DNA of 64,000 bases from Arthrobacter cavernae. Lineage in GTDB: Bacteria > Actinomycetota > Actinomycetes > Actinomycetales > Micrococcaceae. The translations under genes were made by a program, and so were the position numbers. The stretch covers positions 1-64,000 of the forward strand of contig NZ_JAFNLL010000038.1 in assembly GCF_017368795.1 (NCBI RefSeq). The letters are read 5' to 3'. A model generated the notes under the pieces. The model was not told the origin of the DNA and ran no database searches. It saw only the letters and a program-made list of their open reading frames with translations. Positions 25,318-34,133 of the stretch are shown one piece after another (the first letter of the stretch is position 1; the number at the start of each line of letters is the position of its first letter).

Positions 25318-26727
25318 GTGGGAAAGCACCATGACACGGGACAGATATTTGCTCTATGGCGGTCTGAACGTGTTCGCCGAATCTGCGCAGCAGGCACCCT
25401 GGCAGTGCTTGGCCTTTTCGCCTTCGGATTCCAAGCTCCCGCGTTTGACCCAAATACTTCACAGGCTGTACCGGTCCGGGGCGTCGTGGAGCCCCGGCAG
25501 TTGGAGGACGCCTTCATCCAGGCGGCCACACCGGGCCAGTTGCGGGCCGCCGGCACCGAAACCGTTGCAGGAGCTCCCGTTCCCGTGCCCGAGAACGCCA
25601 TGGTCCAGTTCGACCGGGCAGCCGTACAGACAATCGCTCAGGACGGCACAACACGACTCACCGTCGCGGCCGCGGGCCTGCAGCGCCCACCCCTGGGAAG
25701 CCTCTACTCGCCCCTGGAGACACTGAATTCGAGTTCGCCCTTCGGCTACCGCATCGATCCGTTCACCGGCCATGCCGGCGAATTCCACTGGGGGCGGGAC
25801 TTTGCAGCCCGCTGCGGCACGAAGGTCTATGCCGCCGACGCCGGCGTGGTGCGGGCCGTGGGCTGGCACCTGTGGGGCGGCGGCAACCGTGTTGAGATTG
25901 AACATGGCAACGGCCTGGTCACCACCTACAACCACCTCCAGGCAATCGGCGTCGCGAAGGGCCAGTCGGTCCGTGTGGGGGAGGTCATCGCCCAGGTAGG
26001 GACCACGGGCTGGTCCACCGGCTGCCACCTGCACTTCGAGACGATCGTCCACGGCGTCTACAAGAACCCGGCCGACTGGAGGTTGCTGCCCACCCGCCAG
26101 ATTGACCCCCTGGCCTCGATTGCCATGGTCAACTACCAGCCAGGCGTCGGGACGGGTGTATCGTCGGCACCCTCTTGGGCCGTACCGGTTGGCGAGACCC
26201 AGACGCACGAGGTAGTGGCCGGCGAGCACGAAGCACCTGTGGCCCCGGCCGTGACGCCCACGCCGACGCCTACCCCGACGGTTCCCGTGACGCCCACGCC
26301 GACACCGACGCCTACCCCGACGGTTCCCGGGACGGTGACACCGACGCCTACCCCGACGCCGACGGTTCCCGGGACGGTGACGCCGACGCCGACGCCTACC
26401 CCGACGCCGACGGTTCCCGGGACGGTGACGCCGACGCCTACCCCGACGCCGACGGTTCCGGCCCCGGTGCTGAGCACTGCCGTGACGCCCACGCTGTCCG
26501 CCCTCATCCCCACGCTGTCCGCCCTCGTCCCCACGCTGTCCGCCCTCGTCCCCACGCTGGCTCCGGCCCCCGCCCCGGCGACAACTGCACCGACTGCTCC
26601 CGCGGGGCCGGTGCTTGTTCCGCCAAGGCTCCCGGCGGGCTATGTGCTGGTCTCTCCGGACATGGTCCAAACGCCTTCCGGCACCATCGTTCCTTTGGCG
26701 ACGCTGACGGCCACGCCCGCGCCGTAG
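25318..26727 (+). CDS. Secreted M23 (LytM-type) peptidoglycan endopeptidase with Pro-Thr repeat tail
   Basis: The protein of 469 residues (from GTG 25318, which has GGGAG five bases before it; the frame is open from 25273) has an N-terminal signal anchor (AGTLAVLGLFAFGF). The M23 domain contains SPFGYRIDPFTGHAGEFHWG with the HxxxD pair (FHWGRDF), NGLVTTYNHLQ, and the HLHFE zinc motif. All metal ligands are present, so it should cleave peptidoglycan cross-bridges. After residue about 300 the chain is almost only repeats: TPTPTPTVPGTV units, then PTLSALV units, then a short proline-rich end. The tail probably spans the wall. No classical wall-binding domain is visible. Confidence 0.87.
   Translation: MGKHHDTGQIFALWRSERVRRICAAGTLAVLGLFAFGFQAPAFDPNTSQAVPVRGVVEPRQLEDAFIQAATPGQLRAAGTETVAGAPVPVPENAMVQFDRAAVQTIAQDGTTRLTVAAAGLQRPPLGSLYSPLETLNSSSPFGYRIDPFTGHAGEFHWGRDFAARCGTKVYAADAGVVRAVGWHLWGGGNRVEIEHGNGLVTTYNHLQAIGVAKGQSVRVGEVIAQVGTTGWSTGCHLHFETIVHGVYKNPADWRLLPTRQIDPLASIAMVNYQPGVGTGVSSAPSWAVPVGETQTHEVVAGEHEAPVAPAVTPTPTPTPTVPVTPTPTPTPTPTVPGTVTPTPTPTPTVPGTVTPTPTPTPTPTVPGTVTPTPTPTPTVPAPVLSTAVTPTLSALIPTLSALVPTLSALVPTLAPAPAPATTAPTAPAGPVLVPPRLPAGYVLVSPDMVQTPSGTIVPLATLTATPAP
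26251..26460 (+). repeat. Coding tandem repeat (Thr-Pro-rich)
   Basis: The DNA consists of units built from ACGCCGACGCCTACCCCGAC and GGTTCCCGGGACGGTGAC, repeated about five times with varying numbers of Thr-Pro dipeptide codons. Length variation by slippage is likely between strains, always in steps that keep the frame when six bases are gained or lost. Confidence 0.85.
26491..26553 (+). repeat. Coding 21-bp tandem repeat (PTLSALV)
   Basis: Three consecutive 21-bp units beginning ACGCTGTCCGCCCTC encode TLSALIP, TLSALVP and TLSALVP in the tail of the M23 peptidase. They differ at one position only. Confidence 0.85.
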
Positions 26728-26812
26728 CCAAGAGTCTGGAAATTCCCCCTGCTTTCGCCCCGTAGACTCGATAACGGCAATTGCCGCCGTCGACGTCGTA
26801 AGGAAGCGCTCC

Positions 26813-27295
26813 ATGACCAGCCTGTACAGCATCCCGCTCACGCTCAATGACGGCTCGGACGTGGATTTCGGCCGCTTCAAGGGCAAGGCTGTGATGGTGG
26901 TCAACGTGGCCTCGGAATGCGGATATACCCGCCAGTACGCAGGCTTGGAGGAGCTCTATGGCAAGTACCGCGGACAGGGCCTGGAGATCCTGGGCGTGCC
27001 CTGCAACCAGTTCGGCGGCCAGGAGCAGGGAACCGACGCCGAGATCGCCGAATTCTGCCAGCGCAACTTCGGCGTGACCTTCCCGCTGACCACCAAGGCC
27101 AACGTCCTGGGCAAGGAACAGCACCCGCTGTTTGCCGAACTGACCCAGACGGACGACGCCGAGCCGGTCAAGGTGAAGTGGAACTTCGAGAAGTTCCTTG
27201 TCAGCCGCGACGGCGAGCTGATCGCCCGCTTCCCCTCCGCCGTCGAGCCTGACTCCGAAGAGCTCATCGAAGCCCTTGAAAAGGCCCTCCGCTAA
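26813..27295 (+). CDS. Glutathione/thioredoxin peroxidase (GPx family)
   Basis: The 160-residue cytosolic enzyme reduces peroxides. The catalytic tetrad is visible: C36 in NVASECGYT, Q70 in PCNQFGGQE, W123 and N124 in KWNFEKF. C82 (EFCQRNFGV) matches the resolving Cys of thioredoxin-dependent GPx. Thioredoxin or mycothiol-linked reduction is therefore more likely than glutathione, which actinobacteria mostly lack. Start ATG 26813 follows AAGGAAG. The stop lies inside a 13-bp tandem duplication shared with the convergent gene's stop. Confidence 0.93.
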   Translation: MTSLYSIPLTLNDGSDVDFGRFKGKAVMVVNVASECGYTRQYAGLEELYGKYRGQGLEILGVPCNQFGGQEQGTDAEIAEFCQRNFGVTFPLTTKANVLGKEQHPLFAELTQTDDAEPVKVKWNFEKFLVSRDGELIARFPSAVEPDSEELIEALEKALR

Positions 27296-27306
27296 GGCCC
27301 TCCGCT
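27281..27306. repeat. 13-bp tandem duplication at convergent stops
   Basis: AAGGCCCTCCGCT occurs twice in tandem (27281-27293, 27294-27306). The TAA of the peroxidase gene (27293-27295) spans the junction and the TAG of the opposite GntR gene (27305-27307) overlaps the second copy. Confidence 0.85.
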
Positions 27307-27991
27307 AAGGCTGCGGTGCCGGCCTGAGCTTCTTGAGCCAGGATTCCGTCTGCGCAATATGCGCAGCTGCTGCGGTGGCGGCCATGGTCGGATCACGGTT
27401 GGCTATCGCCTCCACGATGGCGCGGTGGCCAGCAGTGCTGTCTGTCCGTACAGCCGGTCCCTCCTCGCCGTCGAAGATGCGGAAGTGGCCACCACGGGAC
27501 CGGAAGACATCGACCAGTGCCGCAAGTGTCGAGTTGCCGCTCGCGTGGCAGATTTCCTCATGGAACCTTGAGTCAAGAGCGGAATACTCGGATGGGCTAT
27601 CCGCGGCCTCCATGCTGGCCACCAGCGCCGCCAGCTTAGCCAAAACCTCGGGCGTGGCATTCGCGGCCGCAGCGGCGGCGGCGTGGGATTCCATCAGCCT
27701 GCGGATTTCAAAGAGTTCCAGCAGGCCGTCCAGCGGAAGCAGATCCACCAGCAGGGCGAAGTTTTGCAGGATGACCGTCGGTTCCAGCGAGGAAACATAG
27801 GTTCCTGATCCGTGCCGGGATTCCATCACGCCAAGGGCCGACATGGCCCGTACTGCCTCCCGCAGTGAACTGCGCGACACGCCAAGCTGGGCGGAAAGCT
27901 CCGCCTCGGGCGGGCACTTCTGCCCCGGCGCGAGCTCGCCCGAGGCAATCTTGGTCCTTAGGCCCTGCATCGCCGTCTCGACTGCACCCAA
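27305..27991 (-). CDS. GntR/FadR-family regulator with FCD domain
   Basis: The 228-residue protein has an N-terminal winged helix (about 1-72: ETAMQGLRTKIASGELAPGQ, then LGVSRSSLREAVRAMSALGV). A C-terminal FCD ligand domain shows FHEEICHASGN and HRAIVEAIANRD, whose His and Asp positions normally hold a metal with the carboxylate effector. Start TTG 27991 has GGAG upstream. It is divergent from the aminotransferase/ABC operon (249 nt apart), with three similar short palindromes in the gap. It probably represses that operon until its substrate or a product binds. Confidence 0.9.
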   Translation of the reverse strand: MGAVETAMQGLRTKIASGELAPGQKCPPEAELSAQLGVSRSSLREAVRAMSALGVMESRHGSGTYVSSLEPTVILQNFALLVDLLPLDGLLELFEIRRLMESHAAAAAAANATPEVLAKLAALVASMEAADSPSEYSALDSRFHEEICHASGNSTLAALVDVFRSRGGHFRIFDGEEGPAVRTDSTAGHRAIVEAIANRDPTMAATAAAAHIAQTESWLKKLRPAPQP

Positions 27992-28059
27992 TTCGCTGCT
28001 CCTTCAGATTCCAGTGACACGCTACAGCACTCTCAGTGCCTCGATGCCAGCGGATCATG

Positions 28060-28155
28060 TTGTCATACGTTGCCCTGAAGTCATCATATGTCTTTGACTG
28101 AATTATCGATCAAATGCCGAAGGTTGGCCTGAATTTTCTAAAGTCATCTTATGAC
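28060..28155. promoter_or_regulatory. FadR/GntR-type boxes upstream of the aminotransferase operon
   Basis: Three related sequences occur: TTGTCATACGTTG (28060-28072), GTCATCATATGTC (28080-28092) and GTCATCTTATGAC (28143-28155, arms GTCAT/ATGAC perfect). They lie in an AT-rich 249-nt divergent region. GntR/FadR operators are short GT-AC type palindromes of this kind. The assignment to the adjacent regulator is inferred. Confidence 0.5.
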
Positions 28156-28239
28156 AAATCTGGATTGTCTGTTGTCTTGTGGTTGGGTGTGATGTAACTT
28201 ACAGATAATTCAGTCCGCTCCCCGACGAGAAGGCCGCCA

Positions 28240-29454
28240 GTGCTCTCAACATCCCTCACGGCACCGCAGCCGATGATGACTCCCGAGGGCTTGCCCTCGA
28301 TGTCCGACTGGACCCTCACGCCGTCGAAGGTCCACCTCAACCACGGTTCCTACGGTTCAGTTCCACGCGCCGGCCAGGACATGCAGCATCGACTCAAAGC
28401 GCGCATGGACGACAACCCCTGCACCTGGTTCATGGGCCAGTTCGCCTTGGTGGCCACGGCCAGGACGGAGATCGCAGATTTCCTCGGCGTCCGGGCCCAT
28501 GACCTGGCTCTCGTGCACAACGCCAGCGCGGGCGTCAGCACCGTCTACAACTCCCTCGTCTTCGCCCCCGGCGCGGAGATCGTCACCACCAACCATGCCT
28601 ATGGAGCCGTGCTCGAGGGCGCGCGCCGCATCGCACGCCGCTCTGGTGGCAGCGTCCGCATCGCCGAGGTTCCCCTGGATGCCGACGCCGAGGCCGCCTG
28701 CGCGTTGGTCATGGCCGAGGTCACCAGCCGCACGGCACTGATCGTGCTGGACCAGATCACCTCGGCCACAGCACGCAGCTTCCCCGTGGAGGCCATTGCC
28801 CGGGCGGCTTCCGCCCTGGGTGTGCCGCTGCTGGTGGACGGCGCCCACGCACCGGGTGTCCTCAAGGCCCCGGTGCCGGACTTCGACGGGTACTGGGTGG
28901 GCAACCTCCACAAGGCCGCCTGCGCGCCCCGGGGCACGGCGGCGCTGGTGGCCCGCGGTGCCTTCAAGGATGTGCTCCATCCGCTGATTGATTCGTGGGG
29001 ATTCCCGCATTCGTTCCCCGAGAGCTTTGACCATGTCGGCACCCAGGACGTCACCTCGTGGCTGGCCGCACGGACCGCCTTCGACACCATCGAGCGGCGC
29101 TACGGCTGGGATGCCTTTCGCAGCTACTCCAAGGAACTGGCCGACTACGGATCGACGCTGATCGGGGAAGCCTTCACGGCAGCCACCGGAGAGGACGCCA
29201 GCGCCGACGTCGGCATGCCGGTGGGTCCGCTGCGCCTCATCCGCCTGCCCCGCGGCCTGGCCACCACCCATGAGGACTCGCACGCGGTCCGGGCGTACAT
29301 TTCAGACCGGCTGGACATTGAAACGGCCATTACGACCTTCGGCGGACAGGGCTTCCTGCGGATTTCCGCCCACCTGTACAACTCGCCGTCGGACTACGAG
29401 ATCTTCGCCGAGAAGGCTGTCCCCGAGCTGGCCAAGCTGGCCCGCAACAGCTAG
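28240..29454 (+). CDS. Class V aminotransferase-fold PLP enzyme (isopenicillin-N-epimerase-like)
   Basis: The 404-residue enzyme has the fold-type I signature of the cysteine desulfurase/isopenicillin-N epimerase group: LNHGSYGSVP near the N-terminus, VHNASAGVSTVYNSL, then D200 and H203 in LLVDGAHAPG and the PLP lysine K225 in VGNLHKAACAPRG. Reaction may be epimerisation, beta-elimination or transamination of an amino-acid or amino-sugar substrate; the sequence does not decide. Start GTG 28240 is weakly supported; ATG 28273 is possible. It is first in an operon with an ABC importer (69 nt spacing), which suggests that it acts on the imported compound. Confidence 0.85.
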   Translation: MLSTSLTAPQPMMTPEGLPSMSDWTLTPSKVHLNHGSYGSVPRAGQDMQHRLKARMDDNPCTWFMGQFALVATARTEIADFLGVRAHDLALVHNASAGVSTVYNSLVFAPGAEIVTTNHAYGAVLEGARRIARRSGGSVRIAEVPLDADAEAACALVMAEVTSRTALIVLDQITSATARSFPVEAIARAASALGVPLLVDGAHAPGVLKAPVPDFDGYWVGNLHKAACAPRGTAALVARGAFKDVLHPLIDSWGFPHSFPESFDHVGTQDVTSWLAARTAFDTIERRYGWDAFRSYSKELADYGSTLIGEAFTAATGEDASADVGMPVGPLRLIRLPRGLATTHEDSHAVRAYISDRLDIETAITTFGGQGFLRISAHLYNSPSDYEIFAEKAVPELAKLARNS

Positions 29455-29523
29455 AGCACCACCAGCGCACGCATCCACCGGTGCGATGGACACCCACCCC
29501 ACCCAATCAACGGAGGATCCCCC

Positions 29524-30819
29524 GTGAAATCCAGATTCATCACGTCCGCCGCAGTAGGCCTCGCGGCCGCCCTGGCCCTGGCGGGATGCGGCAGTGCCGC
29601 TCCCTCAGCCAATGGGCAAGTCACCCTGAAGATGGTGGAAAGCCTCACCAACCCCACGCGGACCGACACCATTGAGAAGCTCATCGACGGCTTCGAAAAG
29701 GAGAATCCGAACATCAAGGTGGAGCTGATTTCCCCACCCACGGACCAGGCCGACCAGAAGATCCAGCAGATGCTCCAGTCGGGCAAGGGGATCGACGTCG
29801 TCGAGGCCCGCGACATCACGGTGGGCTCATTCGGTGCCAACAAGTGGCTCTACGATATGAGCGCAGATCTGACGGGCTGGGATGGTTGGAGCAATCTGAC
29901 AGACAACGCCGTGAAGTATTCCAAGCAGGACGGCAAGACCTACTACATCCCGTATGGCTTCTACGGGCTGTCCCTGTTCTACCGCACCGATGTGGTCAAG
30001 GACGCCGGCTTCTCCGCACCGCCCGCCAGCTGGTCCGACATGCTGGAACAGGCCACGGCCATGAACAAGCCCACGGAAAACAAGTTCGGCTACGCCTTCC
30101 GCGGCGGCGCCAATGCCAACTCCAACGCCGTCGCCATCATCGAGGCCTACGTCGCCGATGAGATCGACAAGGAAAACGCCTTCAAGCTGACCAGCGGCAA
30201 GACGATATTCTCCTCGCCCAAGGCGCAGGAGGCCATGGACCTGTACATCGAGCTCTTCAAGAAGGGTTCCCCGCCCTCCTCGGTAGCCTGGGGCTACCCC
30301 GAAATGGTGCAGGGCTTCACCAACGGCTCGACGTCGTTCCTGCTGCAGGACCCCGAGGTCATCGCCACCGTCAAGGAATCCAAGTCGATCAATGCCGAGC
30401 AGTGGAACGTGGCTCCGCTGCTGGTGGGACCCACAGGCAAGGCCATCCAGCCCGTCGCCTCTGCCGGTTGGGGCATCGCCGAGAGCAGCAAGGCCAAGCC
30501 CGAGGCCGTCAAGCTCATCAAGTACCTGGCCCAGGGCGATGCAGCCACCACCTTCACCAAGGAGAACAGCCTGGTTCCGATCCTGAAGTCCGCGGCAGAC
30601 GACAGCTTCTACAGCTCCGGCCCCTGGGCCGCGTACGTGACGATGACAGAGAACCCTGACACGTACGTCTCCGCCGTCCAGCCGCGCGGCGTCTCCTGGT
30701 GGACCGAATGGATCAAGAAGTCCGACGGCGAACTCCAGCGGGTGCTGACCGGCCAGATGTCCACCACCGAGTTGCTGGCCGGCTGGGACAGCTACTGGTC
30801 CCAGAAAATGGCAGGCTAG
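29524..30819 (+). CDS. ABC importer extracellular solute-binding lipoprotein (family 1)
   Basis: The 431-residue lipoprotein has a signal peptide ending in the lipobox LAGC (Cys near residue 21) and the family 1 sugar-binding architecture (LIDGFEKENPNIKVEL; YYIPYGFYGLSLFYRTDVV; AAYVTMTENPDT). It captures the substrate outside the membrane for the two permeases encoded next. Start codon follows GGAGGATCCCCC. It is co-transcribed with the aminotransferase gene. Confidence 0.93.
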   Translation: MKSRFITSAAVGLAAALALAGCGSAAPSANGQVTLKMVESLTNPTRTDTIEKLIDGFEKENPNIKVELISPPTDQADQKIQQMLQSGKGIDVVEARDITVGSFGANKWLYDMSADLTGWDGWSNLTDNAVKYSKQDGKTYYIPYGFYGLSLFYRTDVVKDAGFSAPPASWSDMLEQATAMNKPTENKFGYAFRGGANANSNAVAIIEAYVADEIDKENAFKLTSGKTIFSSPKAQEAMDLYIELFKKGSPPSSVAWGYPEMVQGFTNGSTSFLLQDPEVIATVKESKSINAEQWNVAPLLVGPTGKAIQPVASAGWGIAESSKAKPEAVKLIKYLAQGDAATTFTKENSLVPILKSAADDSFYSSGPWAAYVTMTENPDTYVSAVQPRGVSWWTEWIKKSDGELQRVLTGQMSTTELLAGWDSYWSQKMAG

Positions 30820-30825
30820 CCCAGC

Positions 30826-31797
30826 GTGACTGTCGACACCAAGGACGCGGCGGCGCGTCCCTCCACCCGGAGGGACGCGCCGGGCGGCGCGCGCACGAGC
30901 ACTGGCATCAAGAGGCGGTTCAACGCCAAGACGGCCCTCACGCTGCTGGCCTTCTTGGCTCCGGCAGCCATCTTCGTCGGAATCTTCACTTACTATCCGA
31001 TGATTTCCGGCAGCCAGATGGCGTTCCGTAATTGGAACCTGAATGACCTCTCCGACACCTCGTGGGTAGGGTTCGGCAACTTTCAAAGCCTGTTCGATGC
31101 CCCAGAGTTCTGGGGCATCGTGCGCAACACCGTCATCTGGGTGGTCGGTTCCCTTATCCCCCAGGTAGTGATCGGCTTCGCCGTCGCGTTGTTCCTGAAG
31201 CGGCGCTTCAGAATGCGCGGGGCTTACCAAGCCATGATTTTCTTCCCCTGGGCCGTCTCCGGGTTCCTGATCGGCATGCTTTTCCGCTGGATGTTCAACG
31301 CCGAGTTTGGCGTGGTCAACGACCTGCTGATGAAGGCCGGTCTGATCGACTCTCCCATCCCGTGGCTGGCGGAACCCGGCTTTGCGATGACAGCCATCAT
31401 CATCGCCAACATTTGGTACGGCGTGACCTTCTTCGCCATCATGATCCTCGCGGCCCTGCAATCCGTCTCGGATGAGATGTATGAAGCCGCCGCGCTGGAC
31501 GGCGCCGGAAAGGTACGGACGTTCTTCAACATCACCCTGCCGAGCATTGCCACCACCTTGGCCCTGACCATCCTTTTACGGGTGATTTGGATCTTCAATT
31601 TCCCCGACATCATCTTCGCCATGACAGGTGGTGGACCTGCGGACCAGACTCACATCATCACCACCTACATGATCAAAATTACGCAGGAGGGCGACTACGG
31701 CAAGGCATCGGCGCTGGGCCTGATCGTCGTCGTCACCCTCATGCTCTTCGCCGCCTTCTACCTCATGGCGGTCCGACCCGGAAAGGCGCAGAGATGA
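30826..31797 (+). CDS. ABC importer permease, MalF/UgpA type
   Basis: The 323-residue protein has six predicted membrane segments after a basic N-terminus. Its EAA loop reads EMYEAAALDGAGKVRTFFNI, the contact site for the ATPase. Start GTG 30826 lies 6 nt after the binding-protein gene. The following permease overlaps by ATGA. Confidence 0.93.
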   Translation: MTVDTKDAAARPSTRRDAPGGARTSTGIKRRFNAKTALTLLAFLAPAAIFVGIFTYYPMISGSQMAFRNWNLNDLSDTSWVGFGNFQSLFDAPEFWGIVRNTVIWVVGSLIPQVVIGFAVALFLKRRFRMRGAYQAMIFFPWAVSGFLIGMLFRWMFNAEFGVVNDLLMKAGLIDSPIPWLAEPGFAMTAIIIANIWYGVTFFAIMILAALQSVSDEMYEAAALDGAGKVRTFFNITLPSIATTLALTILLRVIWIFNFPDIIFAMTGGGPADQTHIITTYMIKITQEGDYGKASALGLIVVVTLMLFAAFYLMAVRPGKAQR

Positions 31798-32630
31798 TCA
31801 ACCGAATGAGCATCGCGGGGCGCATCAGCAAGGTGGTTTTCCTCGGACTCTGCCTTCTGGCCACAGTGTTTCCGTTGTACTGGATCATCATCACCTCTCT
31901 GAAGGAACCCGGGGCCATCTACTCGCTCCCGCTGGACTACTGGCCCCGCCAGTTGTCCCTGGAGAACTACATTGGGCTCTTCACCAAATCGGACTTCGGC
32001 CAGTACATGGTCAACAGCCTGATCGTAGCCACCGTTGCCTCCACCGTGGCCACCCTGATCTCGCTGCTGTCCGCCTACGTGCTGGCCCGCTTCGAATTCT
32101 CCGGCCGCGGCTGGGTCATGGGCGCCTTCCTGGTGACCCAGATGATTCCAGGGTTCATTGCCCTGGGGCCGCTGTACCTGATGATGAGCAACTTTGGCCT
32201 GGTGGATTCCAAGACCGGGCTGATCCTGATCTACATCGCCATCTGCATCCCTTTCTGCACCATCATGCTGCGCGGGTTCTTCGAAAACGTCCCCGACGCA
32301 CTGGAGGAGGCGGCCATGATCGATGGCTGCTCCCGCCTCGGTGCACTGTTCCGCGTGTTGGTTCCCGTCATGCTGCCGGGCGTGGCCGCGAGCTTCATCT
32401 TCAACTTTGTGAACTGCTGGAACGAGCTCTTCCTGTCGGTGACGCTGATGAACAGCGATGCCAACAAGACGATTCCAACGGCGCTGGCCGGGTTCATCTC
32501 CAGCTTCAACATCGACTGGGGATCCATGTCCGCGGCCGCGGTCCTGACGGTGGTGCCAACCCTGGCCATCTTCGCCTTTGCCAGCAAGTTCATCGTTCAG
32601 GGTCTGACGGCTGGAGCTGTCAAGGGCTAA
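31794..32630 (+). CDS. ABC importer permease, MalG/UgpE type
   Basis: The 278-residue product starts at ATG 31794, overlapping the previous stop as ATGA; the longer open frame from 31587 is only a shadow of the neighbour. Six membrane segments and the EAA loop (DALEEAAMIDGCSRLGALF) are present. No ATP-binding gene follows, so a shared MsiK-type ATPase encoded elsewhere must energise the importer, as is common for CUT1 systems of actinobacteria. The gene ends before a 32-bp-period repeat array. Confidence 0.93.
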   Translation: MINRMSIAGRISKVVFLGLCLLATVFPLYWIIITSLKEPGAIYSLPLDYWPRQLSLENYIGLFTKSDFGQYMVNSLIVATVASTVATLISLLSAYVLARFEFSGRGWVMGAFLVTQMIPGFIALGPLYLMMSNFGLVDSKTGLILIYIAICIPFCTIMLRGFFENVPDALEEAAMIDGCSRLGALFRVLVPVMLPGVAASFIFNFVNCWNELFLSVTLMNSDANKTIPTALAGFISSFNIDWGSMSAAAVLTVVPTLAIFAFASKFIVQGLTAGAVKG

Positions 32631-32721
32631 GCCCGGTGGTCAGGGAAGTGCCTCCGATTGTGGCGCGCCTAGACCCCTCCCGCAGATTCCAGGGCGGGGC
32701 CTGCGGCCGTCCCGGAATCCT

Positions 32722-32829
32722 GGCCAACCCTCTCTCACCTTTGCTGCCGAATCGGCCAACGCTCTATCACTTTTCTTAAGCAAGTGAGAGAGCGTCGCGC
32801 CAAACCGACCCAAAGGTGAGAGAGCGTCA
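32722..32829. repeat. Left array of 32-bp-period repeats
   Basis: Two units in one orientation start at 32722 and 32754 (core CTCTCTCAC; CTCTATCAC in the second), ending in CACTTTTCTTAAGCAAG. Two units in the opposite orientation start at 32784 and 32816 (core GTGAGAGAGCGTC). Start-to-start distance is exactly 32 bp in both halves. The array is a composite inverted repeat located between convergent genes, 5 nt from the P450 stop. The same family recurs at 40733-40930. Confidence 0.85.
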
Positions 32830-32833
32830 GGGC

Positions 32834-34042
32834 CTACGCCGCCGTGATCCGCAGCGGGAGCGAACGCCAGCCGCGCAGGGTGTTGTGCAGGTACGGGACG
32901 GGTTCGCCGACGGGTTCGATGCTCTTGACCCGCGTGGCCAGGGCCGTGAACAGCACGTCCATTTCGAGGCGGGAGATCGGCTGGCCCACGCACTGGTGGA
33001 TGCCCATGCCGAAGGCCAGATGCCCGCCGGCGTTGCGGCTGATCACGTATTCGTCCGCGGTCTCACCCCAGTGCCGGGCGTCCCGGTTGGCCGAGCCCAT
33101 GAAGAGCAGCACCTTGGTGCCGGCCGGCAACGGGATGCCGCGGAACACGGTGTCCGAACCCGTGGTCCGGAAGAAGGACTGGAACGGGGATTCGAAGCGC
33201 AGGGCCTCGTCGATGGCGAACTTCGCCAGGCGGGGGTTGGCGTGCAGCTCGGCCCACTGCCCGGGATGGGCCGCCAGGGCCTGCAGCGTGTTGCCGATGG
33301 AAAACACGGTGGTGTCCAGGCCGGCGGACAGCATGGCCCGCACCAGCAGCGCCGCCTGCTCGGCCGTGATCTCGCCGCGGTCCGCGAACTCCCAGATCTG
33401 GGCCCCCATGCCGTCGGGCGAGAGGTTTTCGCGCGCGCAGTTGTTCATGACCCACTCGTGCGTGCCCGCGCCCTTCTCGAAGAACTCCTTGGAACGTTCG
33501 TCGTCCGGGCCGAAAGCACTGAAGTTCATCGCGCCGTGCGGGAGCAGGTTCGCCTCGCGTCCCTCCCGGGGGATCCCGACGGCGTCCCCGAAGACCCGGA
33601 TGGGGAACAGCTCGGCGAGGTCCGTGACGCCGTCGAACGTTCCCCGCGCGATCAGCGCGTCCACCAGCTCATCGGCGAAGGCCTCGAAGGCGGTCCGCAG
33701 GGAGCGGACGCCGCGGGGCGAAATGACGGAGGCCATGGCGTTGCGCATGGGGCCGTGCACCGGGGGGTCGGATTCCAGGATGCCCTGCGGGCGCCACGCG
33801 GGTTCGCTGTGCAGGTTCTTGGGGCCTACGCCGGCGCTGGAAATGAACGTCCGGTAGTCGTCCAGGATCTCCTTGCATTCCTCGAAACCGGCAAAGGCCA
33901 GCACCTGGTATTTCTCGAGCCACACGGCGGGCCCGGCGTCGCGCATGCGCTGGAACAGGGCGTACGGGTTCCGCAGGTTCTCGTCGGAGTAGGGATCGTC
34001 CGTCATCACCGGGATGGTCTGCGGGGGCATGGTCACTGACAT
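32834..34042 (-). CDS. Cytochrome P450
   Basis: The 402-residue soluble bacterial P450 shows the I-helix AGLDTT oxygen-activation motif, an ExxR motif (DEALRFESP) and the haem loop HLAFGMGIHQC with the ligand C351. Arg and His in HxxxH/R-type haem propionate contacts (PPVHGPMRN) are present. It needs electrons from a ferredoxin-type partner; the phthalate-family reductase encoded at 36678 is the obvious one nearby. It is divergent from the IclR gene with a palindrome between them. I infer that it hydroxylates or demethylates the substrate, or the deaminated product, of the adjacent MIO lyase. The substrate is unknown. Confidence 0.93.
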   Translation of the reverse strand: MSVTMPPQTIPVMTDDPYSDENLRNPYALFQRMRDAGPAVWLEKYQVLAFAGFEECKEILDDYRTFISSAGVGPKNLHSEPAWRPQGILESDPPVHGPMRNAMASVISPRGVRSLRTAFEAFADELVDALIARGTFDGVTDLAELFPIRVFGDAVGIPREGREANLLPHGAMNFSAFGPDDERSKEFFEKGAGTHEWVMNNCARENLSPDGMGAQIWEFADRGEITAEQAALLVRAMLSAGLDTTVFSIGNTLQALAAHPGQWAELHANPRLAKFAIDEALRFESPFQSFFRTTGSDTVFRGIPLPAGTKVLLFMGSANRDARHWGETADEYVISRNAGGHLAFGMGIHQCVGQPISRLEMDVLFTALATRVKSIEPVGEPVPYLHNTLRGWRSLPLRITAA

Positions 34043-34133
34043 CTGGGACCTCGTTTGCGTCGATGGTAGGGCTGCCGCTCAGCGGATTCGTGGCCTCAAC
34101 GTACCGGTCACAATGTGCAGCCGATAAACGCGG

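Noticed and set aside
26133-26555. Antisense frame rich in Val-Gly repeats
   Set aside because: It is the reverse reading of the Thr-Pro repeat in the M23 peptidase gene and has no ribosome site.
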